Positions 6,010 through 12,133 of a stretch of 12,133 nt of DNA are shown here, piece after piece. The stretch is from HGM11412 sp045536025. GTDB taxonomy: Bacteria > Bacillota > Clostridia > Christensenellales > Borkfalkiaceae. Where the stretch lies: positions 1 through 12,133 of the forward strand of contig JAZSMT010000007.1 in the NCBI GenBank assembly GCA_045536025.1. Direction: 5' to 3'. Every line of letters starts with the position of its first letter. Position 1 is the first letter of the stretch. Made by a program: the position numbers and the translations under genes. Under the pieces are notes generated by a model. It was not told where the DNA came from. It did not search any database and saw nothing but the letters and a program-made list of their open reading frames with translations.

Positions 6010-6516
6010 TTATACGAGCTCAATAATAGCCACCTCAGCAGCATCACCGCGACGTTGACCTTTAAGATACTTTCTAGTGTAACCGCCACCTTGACCAAGT
6101 TGCTCTTTTCTTTCAGCGTACTTGGGCGCGATTTCGTTAAATATCTTTTCAATAAGCGGATGATTGATGCCCTTGGTTCTAGCTCTAAAATCAGCCTTAG
6201 ATTCGCCGTTTTCTTTAACGAATTGCAAATCGTAGGTAAGGCTCATAATCTTTCTTCTTGCGTTCAATTTCTTAGGACCGTCTTTAATAACTTTTTTAGT
6301 TACTTCTTTGCCCTTAGCATCCTTAGTGGTAACGGTAGTTTCAACGTTATCGTCGTAGCTGTTAACCGCTAAAGTGATAATTTTTTCAACGTAAGGTCTT
6401 AATGCTTGAACGTGTCCTTCAGTAACCTCAATTCTTCCATACCATAAAAGGTTAGAAGCTTGGTTTCTAAGCACAGCCTTTCTTTGAGTAGTAGTTAAAC
6501 CCATTCTTCCCGGCAT
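6010..6516 (-). CDS. rplQ: Large ribosomal subunit protein L17 (bL17), enlarged form
   Basis: Protein of 168 aa, against about 112-130 aa for most L17 proteins. The N-terminal half (TTQRKAVLRNQASNLL) and the C-terminal block (NEIAPKYAER, GGYTR, RRGDAAEVAIIELV) are the recognisable L17 parts. The additional length lies at about residues 51-83 (a Lys/Thr-rich stretch) and 96-120, where typical L17 goes almost directly to the conserved core. L17 is one of the bacterial-specific proteins near the peptide exit tunnel. The gene is last in the alpha operon; its ATG is 4 nt from the rpoA stop and its AGGAGG lies inside the rpoA end, 9 nt from the ATG. Confidence 0.95.
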   Translation of the reverse strand: MPGRMGLTTTQRKAVLRNQASNLLWYGRIEVTEGHVQALRPYVEKIITLAVNSYDDNVETTVTTKDAKGKEVTKKVIKDGPKKLNARRKIMSLTYDLQFVKENGESKADFRARTKGINHPLIEKIFNEIAPKYAERKEQLGQGGGYTRKYLKGQRRGDAAEVAIIELV

Positions 6517-6520
6517 TTTA

Positions 6521-7477
6521 TTATTCCTCCTGTTCCTTTAATTTAAGACCGTAGCTGTTGAGTTTTAAAATAACCTCGTCAAGCGATTTTTTACCTAAGT
6601 TTCTTACCTTAAGCATATCGTCTTCGGTCTTTTGTGTTAAATCTTCAATAGTGTGAATTCCTGCGCGCTTTAAGCAGTTGTACGAACGTACGGATAAATC
6701 CATCTCTTCAATGCTCATTTCGAGTATCTTCGGAAGGGGATCAGTGGGCGGAGCAACAAGTATGCCAAAGCCACTCATAATATCCGAAAGATTTACGAAA
6801 ATGCTGATGTGTTCTTGTACAATCTTAGCCGCTAACGAAACAATTTCCTTGCCGGTGAAAGCGCCGTTCGTCCAAACCTCAAGAATAAGTCTATCTCTAT
6901 CAAGGTTTTGTCCTACTCTTGCGTTTTCTACGTTGTAGCTAACCTTGGTAACGGGGGTGTAGATAGAGTCGATTGCAATATAGCCGATTTCACCGGTTTT
7001 ATTGTTATCAGCACCCTTGTAACCTCTACCTCTACCGATAGTTAAGTCAACGTCGAAAAGACCGCCTTCGTCAACAGTACAAATGTACTGGTCGGGATTG
7101 AGAATTTCAACTTCTGCATCGAGCTCGATGTCACCAGCCTTAACTACTTGAGGACCTTCCTTTCTAAGGTTTAATACCTTCTTAAAGTCAACGTCGGTAG
7201 TCGTGGTTTTAATCGCTATCGATTTTAAGTTGAGAATTATTTCAGTAACGTCTTCTTTAACGCCTTTAATTGTTGAAAATTCGTGTCTAACGTCAAGACT
7301 CGGTGCGAATTTGATACCTTGAATTGCAGCACCAGGAAGTGCTGACAATAAGGTTCTTCTTAAACAGTTACCTACCGTTATGCCGAAACCCTTTTCAAGC
7401 GGTTCAACTACGATTTTCACGTAACTTTTATCTTCGCTTTCTTCTACCGAAATCTTAGGCATTTCTATTTCCATCAT
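6521..7477 (-). CDS. rpoA: RNA polymerase alpha subunit
   Basis: Protein of 318 aa, usual length. The N-terminal domain has the dimerisation and assembly motifs (GFGITVGNCLRRTLLSALPGA, residues 30-50, read in two parts), and the C-terminal domain (about 250-315) has the helix-hairpin-helix segment LSVRSYNCLKRAGIHTIEDL that contacts upstream promoter DNA and activators. Two ATG codons are adjacent; the first (7477) has AGGAGGT at 9 nt and is preferred over the second at 12 nt. It lies between rpsD and rplQ as in most Clostridia. Confidence 0.97.
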   Translation of the reverse strand: MMEIEMPKISVEESEDKSYVKIVVEPLEKGFGITVGNCLRRTLLSALPGAAIQGIKFAPSLDVRHEFSTIKGVKEDVTEIILNLKSIAIKTTTTDVDFKKVLNLRKEGPQVVKAGDIELDAEVEILNPDQYICTVDEGGLFDVDLTIGRGRGYKGADNNKTGEIGYIAIDSIYTPVTKVSYNVENARVGQNLDRDRLILEVWTNGAFTGKEIVSLAAKIVQEHISIFVNLSDIMSGFGILVAPPTDPLPKILEMSIEEMDLSVRSYNCLKRAGIHTIEDLTQKTEDDMLKVRNLGKKSLDEVILKLNSYGLKLKEQEE

Positions 7478-7510
7478 AGAAAATTTACCTCCTAAATTTT
7501 TGTTTTAGTA

Positions 7511-8137
7511 TTACTTAGAATACAACTCGACAATCATTTGTTCCTGAATCTGTAAATCAATATCCTCTCTCTTGGGTAAAGCAATTACCTTGCCCTCAAG
7601 CTTTTCAGCATCAAATTCAAGCCACTTAGGAACGTTGCCCGATTTTTGCGTTTGTTTGAACGCCTCGAAATATTTGTTGCCTCTCTTGTTCTCTTTAACT
7701 GCAACTACGTCGCCTGCCTTTAATTGGTAAGACGCAATGTTTACGTTTTTACCGTTAACGGTAAAGTGTGCGTGAGTTACGAGTTGACGTGCGGTCGAAC
7801 GCGAGGGAGCAAAGCCTAAACGGTATACTACGTTGTCAAGCCTTCTTTCAAGAAGCGATAACATGTTTTCACCGGTTACGCCTTTCATTCTATCAGCTTC
7901 AACGAAGTAATCTTTGAATTGTTTTTCAAGTACGCCGTAAATTCTCTTTGCTTTTTGCTTTTCAGCAAGTTGAGTACCGTACTCTGAAACTTTGTGTCTG
8001 CCTGCACCGTGTTGACCAGGTGCTACCGGTCTTTGTTCAAACGGGCAGATGGTTTTATAGCACTTTTCGCCTTTTAAGAAAAGTTTGCATCCTGCTCTTC
8101 TACATAAACGACATTTTGCGTTGGTATATTTAGCCAT
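7511..8137 (-). CDS. rpsD: Small ribosomal subunit protein S4 (uS4), zinc-binding form
   Basis: Protein of 208 aa. It binds 16S rRNA early in 30S assembly and in many bacteria represses its own operon. The N-terminal C9-x2-C12 ... C26-x4-C31 pattern marks the zinc-containing (C+) form. The S4 RNA-binding domain is at about 98-160 (ERRLDNVVYRLGFAPSRSTA). Ribosome binding site AAGGAGG precedes the ATG. In Bacillus rpsD is elsewhere on the chromosome, so its presence between rpsK and rpoA supports a clostridial origin. Confidence 0.97.
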   Translation of the reverse strand: MAKYTNAKCRLCRRAGCKLFLKGEKCYKTICPFEQRPVAPGQHGAGRHKVSEYGTQLAEKQKAKRIYGVLEKQFKDYFVEADRMKGVTGENMLSLLERRLDNVVYRLGFAPSRSTARQLVTHAHFTVNGKNVNIASYQLKAGDVVAVKENKRGNKYFEAFKQTQKSGNVPKWLEFDAEKLEGKVIALPKREDIDLQIQEQMIVELYSK

Positions 8138-8154
8138 TTTCTATTCCCTCCTTA

Positions 8155-8541
8155 TTATACTCTGCGACGTTTGGGCGGACGGCAACCGTTGTGAGGAATA
8201 GGAGATACGTCTTTAATAAGGGTAACTTCTACACCGCATACGCCTAACGCTCTGATAGCCGATTCTCTACCTTGACCGGGGCCTTTTACGTAAACCTCAG
8301 CAGTTCTTAAACCGTGCTCCATTGCAGCCTTAATTGCTACTTCAGCAGCTTGCTGAGCAGCAAACGGAGTGCTTTTTCTCGAACCTCTATAACCAAGTGC
8401 GCCAGCACTAGCTTGAGTAATTGCATTACCAGCCATATCGGTTACGGTTACGATAGTGTTGTTGAAAGAGGACTGAATATGAACTTGACCTTTATCAACT
8501 TTCTTAAGTTCTCTACGCTTTTTAGTAGTGGTTTTAGCCAT
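8155..8541 (-). CDS. rpsK: Small ribosomal subunit protein S11 (uS11)
   Basis: Protein of 128 aa, usual length, part of the 30S platform near the mRNA exit. It shows the core HIQSSFNNTIVTVTD (21-35), the KSTPFAAQ segment and the typical C-terminus PHNGCRPPKRRRV. An AAGGAGG site precedes the ATG, and 17-nt gaps separate it from rpsM and rpsD. Confidence 0.97.
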   Translation of the reverse strand: MAKTTTKKRRELKKVDKGQVHIQSSFNNTIVTVTDMAGNAITQASAGALGYRGSRKSTPFAAQQAAEVAIKAAMEHGLRTAEVYVKGPGQGRESAIRALGVCGVEVTLIKDVSPIPHNGCRPPKRRRV

Positions 8542-8558
8542 TTTCTATTTCCTCCTTC

Positions 8559-8936
8559 TTACTTAGATGCAGTCTTTTTCTTAGCGACTGTACGACGCGG
8601 ACCTTTTCTGGTACGTGCGTTTCTCTTGGAACTTTGACCTCTTACAGGAAGACCTTTTCTGTGTCTTACACCGCGGAAACAGCCAATTTCCATAAGTCTT
8701 TTTACGTTAAGGTTAACTTCAGTACGAAGTTCGCCCTCAACTTTGTAGTTGTGGTCGATATACTCTCTAAGTTTAGAGATATCTTCTTCCGTCAAATCCT
8801 TAACTCTCGTGTCAGGATTGATTCCTGTTGCTTTCAAAATTTTAGTTGCGGTCGGTCTACCGATACCGTAAATATAGGTGATACCGATTTCAACACGCTT
8901 TTCTCTTGGTAAATCTACACCGGCAATACGAGCCAT
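8559..8936 (-). CDS. rpsM: Small ribosomal subunit protein S13 (uS13)
   Basis: Protein of 125 aa from the 30S head that contacts the 50S subunit and P-site tRNA. It opens with MARIAGVDLPREKRVEIGIT and contains the helix-two-turn-helix region YIYGIGRPTA, then RGVRHRKGLPVRGQ and a basic tail. GGAGGG lies 9 nt upstream. A 65-nt AT-rich gap to rpmJ shows nothing further. Confidence 0.97.
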   Translation of the reverse strand: MARIAGVDLPREKRVEIGITYIYGIGRPTATKILKATGINPDTRVKDLTEEDISKLREYIDHNYKVEGELRTEVNLNVKRLMEIGCFRGVRHRKGLPVRGQSSKRNARTRKGPRRTVAKKKTASK

Positions 8937-9001
8937 TTTTTTAACCCTCCGAATTTGTTAAATAATTTTTTATTTTTTTGGTGTTGGTTTGTAAGAAGTA
9001 A

Positions 9002-9118
9002 TTAACCTTGTTTTTGTTTATGGTTTTTATTCTTTGAACAAATTACCATAACCTTGCCTTCTCTTCTGATGACTCTGCATTTGTCGCACATAGGTTTTAC
9101 TGATGGTCTTACTTTCAT
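9002..9118 (-). CDS. rpmJ: Large ribosomal subunit protein L36 (bL36), zinc-binding form
   Basis: Short gene of 38 codons plus TAA, starting MKVRPSVKPMCDKCRVIRR and ending KNHKQKQG. Cys11, Cys14, Cys27 and His33 form the zinc site of the C+ type L36. It is one residue longer than the common 37-aa form because of an extra residue before the His. GGAGG lies about 10 nt before the ATG, and the position between infA and rpsM is the conserved one. Confidence 0.97.
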   Translation of the reverse strand: MKVRPSVKPMCDKCRVIRREGKVMVICSKNKNHKQKQG

Positions 9119-9154
9119 TTTTTATTTCCTCCGATTATTTTTTGATTATAAAAA

Positions 9155-9376
9155 TCAGTTTTTACTGCGCCATACGATTCTGCCTTTAGTTAAATCGTAG
9201 GGACTCATCTCTATCTTAACGCCGTCACCCGGGATAATTTTAATGTAGTTCATTCTTAACTTTCCCGATATATATGCGGTTATGATAAATCCGTTTGAGA
9301 GTTTAACTTTGAACGTTGCGTTCGGCAAAGCCTCGACAATTACGCCTTCGGCCTCAATAACGTCGTTTTTAGACAC
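9155..9376 (-). CDS. infA: Translation initiation factor IF-1
   Basis: Protein of 73 aa with the single OB-fold of IF-1 (EGVIVEALPNATFKVKL, then SGKLRMNYIKIIPGD and LTKGRIVWRSK), which binds the 30S A site during initiation. The start is GTG at 9376, set by GGAGGT 7 nt upstream (9384-9389); MSKND is the usual beginning. The stop is TGA, unlike the TAA of most neighbours. It is separated from map by a 109-nt gap holding possible RNA structure. Confidence 0.96.
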   Translation of the reverse strand: MSKNDVIEAEGVIVEALPNATFKVKLSNGFIITAYISGKLRMNYIKIIPGDGVKIEMSPYDLTKGRIVWRSKN

Positions 9377-9413
9377 TCTTTATACCTCCATTTTTATAAT
9401 CGATGTATCGTCT

Positions 9414-9475
9414 TATATGCCCGCTTCTTCCTTAAGGCTTAAAGTTTACGCTGTACCACCAGCATTCGGCATATA
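9414..9475 (-). promoter_or_regulatory. Possible structured leader upstream of infA
   Basis: In the gap between map and infA, TATATGCC and GGCATATA (9414-9421 and 9468-9475) form a perfect 8-bp inverted repeat enclosing a small GCTG/CAGC hairpin (9450-9453 and 9460-9463) and the palindrome CCTTAAGG (9430-9437). No reading frame of useful length lies here. Many Clostridia have a KOW-domain protein gene at this place; none is seen. The element could be a leader, processing site or remnant; evidence is limited to pairing. Confidence 0.35.
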
Positions 9476-9485
9476 GAAGAATAAT

Positions 9486-10223
9486 TTATAGCGTTAATAT
9501 TTCAACGCCGTTGTCGGTTATTACAACCGTGTTTTCATAGTGCGCCGACGGCTTTTTGTCCCGCGTGATGCAGTCCCAACCGTTAATGTCCACCTCAAAC
9601 GTGCCCATATTTATCATAGGCTCGATTGCTAGCGTCATATTCCTTCTCAGCCTTACGCCCACACCTCTTTTACCATAGTTGGGAACTTCAGGGTCTTCGT
9701 GAACCTTACGACCTATTCCGTGCCCTACCATTGCGCGAACAACGGAGAAACCGTTTAATTCCGCGTGGTACTGAATTTGTGCGCCTATATCGCCGAGCGC
9801 GCTACCTATCATGATGCCTTCAATACCCTTGAAGAAACACTCTTCAGTTACCCTAACGAGCTTTTCCTTCTCAGGCGTCGCCTTTCCGATTATAAAGCTC
9901 CTTGCGCCGTCACCGTGAAATCCGTTAAGGCTTGCCCCAACGTCAACCGAGACGATATCGCCTTCCTTTATTACTCGGTTACCAGGAATTCCGTGCACTA
10001 CCTCTTCGTTTATCGAGATGCAAGTGCTTTTAGGAAACCCGTACAACCTTAAAAATGAAGGTTTTGCTCCGCAAGAGATTATATAATCGTGTAAAACTTT
10101 ATCAAGCTCCCCGGTAGTCATACCCGCTTTTACCGTTTGACCGGCAAGTAGCAACACGTCTCTGACTACCTTGCAGGGCTCTCTCATAAGTTCTAATTCT
10201 TTATCCGTTTTTATAATTATCAT
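9486..10223 (-). CDS. map: Methionine aminopeptidase, type I
   Basis: Protein of 245 aa that removes the N-terminal methionine from new proteins in the cytoplasm. The metal ligands of type I enzymes are visible: Asp94 and Asp105 (VSVDVG and GDGARSF), His168 (GHGIG), Glu201 (AIEPM) and Glu230 (HYENTV), with substrate-site His77 in HGIP. Length matches the short type Ia form without an N-terminal extension. The ATG follows the adk stop by one nucleotide and has no clear Shine-Dalgarno, so it probably relies on termination-reinitiation. Confidence 0.96.
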   Translation of the reverse strand: MIIIKTDKELELMREPCKVVRDVLLLAGQTVKAGMTTGELDKVLHDYIISCGAKPSFLRLYGFPKSTCISINEEVVHGIPGNRVIKEGDIVSVDVGASLNGFHGDGARSFIIGKATPEKEKLVRVTEECFFKGIEGIMIGSALGDIGAQIQYHAELNGFSVVRAMVGHGIGRKVHEDPEVPNYGKRGVGVRLRRNMTLAIEPMINMGTFEVDINGWDCITRDKKPSAHYENTVVITDNGVEILTL

Positions 10224-10224
10224 T

Positions 10225-10842
10225 TTAGTTTAACTTGTTAACGATTTCTTCAAAAACCTCGTCAATCGCCTTATCACCGTCAATCTCAAGCAATTTGCCT
10301 GCTTTTGAATAATACTCGATAAGTGGTGCCGTTTGTTTTTGATAAACGGAAAGTCTTTCTTTAACCGTTGCCTCGTTGTCGTCCGCCCTTTGATAGAGCT
10401 TACCGCCACAACGCGAGCAGTCGGTTTTGCCGTTTAAAAAGTCAACGTGATAAGACTCGCCACAAGCGCAAACGCGCCTACCCGTTATTCTTTTTAAAAG
10501 CTTTGTAAAGTCTACTTCGATATCGACAACCTTGTCAACGCTTGAAATTTTATCAAGCTCTTCAGCTTGGTAAACGTTCCTCGGAAAACCGTCTAACAAA
10601 TATCCGTTTTGACAGTCTGGCTCGTTAAGCTTTTGCTTAACGATTTCAACGGTAACCTCGTCTGGAACGAGTTGACCTTTATCAATATACGATTTCGCAA
10701 TCACGCCGATTGGCGTTGCGTTTTTGATATTTGCTCTAAAAATATCGCCCGTTGATACGTGCGGAATATTATACTTTTCAGCAAGTCTTTTTGCCTGCGT
10801 ACCCTTTCCCGCTCCGGGAGCGCCAAGTAATATAATTTTCAT
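10225..10842 (-). CDS. adk: Adenylate kinase with zinc-type LID, shortened
   Basis: Protein of 205 aa that interconverts ATP, AMP and ADP. P-loop GAPGAGKGT at 7-15, AMP-binding region DGFPRN (84-89), and arginines of the GRR (121-123) and QRADD (151-155) segments. The LID has cysteines for a zinc site, but the first pair is C125-A-C127 rather than the usual CxxC; the second is C142-S-R-C145. The LID is about two residues shorter between the pairs, so the protein is shorter than the 214-217 aa Gram-positive relatives. The ATG follows the secY TAA by one nucleotide; a weak AAAGG lies some 13 nt upstream. Confidence 0.95.
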   Translation of the reverse strand: MKIILLGAPGAGKGTQAKRLAEKYNIPHVSTGDIFRANIKNATPIGVIAKSYIDKGQLVPDEVTVEIVKQKLNEPDCQNGYLLDGFPRNVYQAEELDKISSVDKVVDIEVDFTKLLKRITGRRVCACGESYHVDFLNGKTDCSRCGGKLYQRADDNEATVKERLSVYQKQTAPLIEYYSKAGKLLEIDGDKAIDEVFEEIVNKLN

Positions 10843-10843
10843 A

Positions 10844-12133
10844 TTATTTCAAGAAACCTTTATAGTTCTTCATCATAATTTGCGATTGAAGTGCAGTGTT
10901 AAACTCAATTGCAACCGAAACTACGATTAACATACTAGTTGCTGTGAACACGTTATAGCTCGTCGGGTCGATTGCCTTGAAAATAATCGACGGCACGAGT
11001 GCTATAACCGCTAAGAAAATCGCGCCGAATAACGTAATTCTTCCGCTAATCTTTTTAAGATATTGCGCGGTTGGTTTACCCGGTCTAATACCCATAATAA
11101 AGCCACCGTTTTGTTGGATGCTTTTCGAGATATCGTCGGGATTGAATTGAATTGAAGTATAGAAGTACGCAAAGAAGATGATGAGCAAGCTTAAAACTAC
11201 CATATATAGCCACGAGCTCGTTCCCATCCATTGTGCCCACCAAATACCAAAACTGCTGTCCGACCAACCGAATAACGTCATGATAAGTTCGGGGAAACTG
11301 AGTATCGAGAAGGCAAAGATAAGGGGTAATACGCCGTTTGAGTTAACCTTGATAGGAATAACCGTCGACTGACCACCGTACATCTTTTGACCTCTGATTT
11401 GCTTTGCGTATTGAACGGGGATTTTTCTTTCAGCAAGTTCAACCGTTACAATGCACACGAACACTACGATAATTGCAACTACCATAAACACGAGCTTCCA
11501 GAAATTGTTTAAATTTCCACCGTCGGTTGACCAAATGTTGCTTATCATAGGTATAAACGCTTGACCTGCACTTGAAATAATACCTGCAAAAATAAGGAGC
11601 GATATACCGTTTGAAACGCCGTAATCGGTAATTCTTTCACCTAACCACATAGTAATAACCGTACCAGCGGTGAAGAATAAAATTACAACGACGTACGCAA
11701 GCCATTCCTGACCGAAAAGCATATTTGCAAGCGGAGTTGCGTTATCGGACGCAACGAGCGTATCAGAATAGTTAATTAAGATACCCGTAGCTTGGATAAT
11801 TGCAAGAATAATCGTCAAATATCTCGTGTATTGCGAGATTTTTTTACGACCTTCTTCGCCCTGCTTTGAAAGCCTTTCAAGTGAAGGAATTGCAACTGCG
11901 AGAAGTTGTATGATAATAGACGAGTTGATGTAAGGACCGATACCCATTGCGAATAACGTACCCGATTGTAACGAACCACCCGTCATCATATTCATAATGT
12001 TAAGGTAAGAAAGACTGTTAACCGTATCGCTTGCTATAAGCGAAGTACCGACGCCCGGAACGGGAATATAGGAACCAAGCCTTTAAACTAATAAAAGATC
12101 AAGCGTAATCCAAATTTTAATACGGTTTTCTTT
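10844..12133 (-). CDS. secY: Preprotein translocase subunit SecY, 5' end beyond the window, with an internal in-frame TAA
   Basis: Central channel protein of the Sec translocon in the cytoplasmic membrane. The visible frame covers 429 codons, almost the full usual length, with only about 10-15 N-terminal residues off the edge. Recognisable parts include RLGSYIPVPGV after membrane segment 1, GTLFAMGIGPYINSSIIIQLL in segment 2 (read in parts), and GIRPGKPTAQYL near the C-terminal segments. At 12083-12085 the frame reads TAA between LLLV and RLGSY, where relatives have Phe or Tyr. Both sides are in the same frame, so it is a substitution, not an indel. The Met at 11995 is internal and has no ribosome binding site. 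A sequence error is the simplest explanation. Confidence 0.93.

Noticed and set aside
9451..9477. Eight-codon reading frame (MPNAGGTA) upstream of infA as a leader peptide
   Set aside because: No ribosome binding site precedes it and its composition shows no attenuator-like bias.
11993..11995. ATG at 11995 as the true secY start
   Set aside because: It lies after conserved SecY residues (SYIPVPGV and SLSYLN) that continue in frame upstream, and it has no ribosome binding site.
1..12133. CRISPR array, tRNA or rRNA gene, insertion sequence or prophage gene
   Set aside because: No regularly spaced repeats, no tRNA-like cloverleaf with CCA-type end, no rRNA core sequence and no transposase or integrase motif were seen.

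Overview
The window looks like chromosomal DNA from a low-GC Firmicute of the class Clostridia, probably an uncultured gut or anaerobic lineage. The evidence is the secY-adk-map-infA-rpmJ-rpsM-rpsK-rpsD-rpoA-rplQ order (with rpsD inside the alpha operon, unlike Bacillus), zinc-binding (C+) forms of S4 and L36, strong GGAGG ribosome binding sites, and an [FeFe] hydrogenase typical of strict anaerobes. Placement below class is not possible from this sequence.

Layout on the + axis: 21-140, a structured non-coding element (copy A). 138-1658 (-), a monomeric multi-cluster [FeFe] hydrogenase with its own promoter. 1721-4106 (-), a three-gene ABC importer operon (binding lipoprotein, permease, ATPase, in transcription order) that ends in a terminator containing the ATPase stop codon. 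4107-4244, an AT-rich divergent promoter region. 4245-5764 (+), an AraC-type regulator overlapping an acyl-ACP thioesterase gene, followed by an intrinsic terminator. 5813-6009, the opposing terminator of the ribosomal operon and a second structured element (copy B). 6010-12133 (-), the end of the spc/alpha ribosomal protein operon. Transcription there runs secY, adk, map, infA, rpmJ, rpsM, rpsK, rpsD, rpoA, rplQ. secY runs off the right edge, and rpmJ is only 38 codons long.

The most unusual signal is the pair of about 120-nt elements at 21-140 and 5879-5998. They share conserved sequence blocks and a common predicted fold in which helices are kept by compensatory changes: a 9-bp stem, a symmetric 5x5 internal loop, 3 bp, a one-base bulge, 4 bp and a 5-nt loop. 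Both lie in the same orientation directly at the 3' end of a minus-strand gene, and in copy A a conserved block supplies the hydrogenase stop codon. They look like members of a dispersed family of structured RNA or mobile repeats that I cannot match to a named class. The second notable point is an in-frame TAA in the early part of secY, an essential gene. It is a substitution rather than a frameshift, and is either a sequencing or assembly error or a real nonsense codon.

Functionally the right half is housekeeping (translation, transcription, protein export, nucleotide metabolism). The left half combines hydrogen metabolism, import of an unidentified small molecule, and an AraC-regulated acyl-ACP thioesterase whose divergent placement suggests, but does not prove, shared regulation with the importer.
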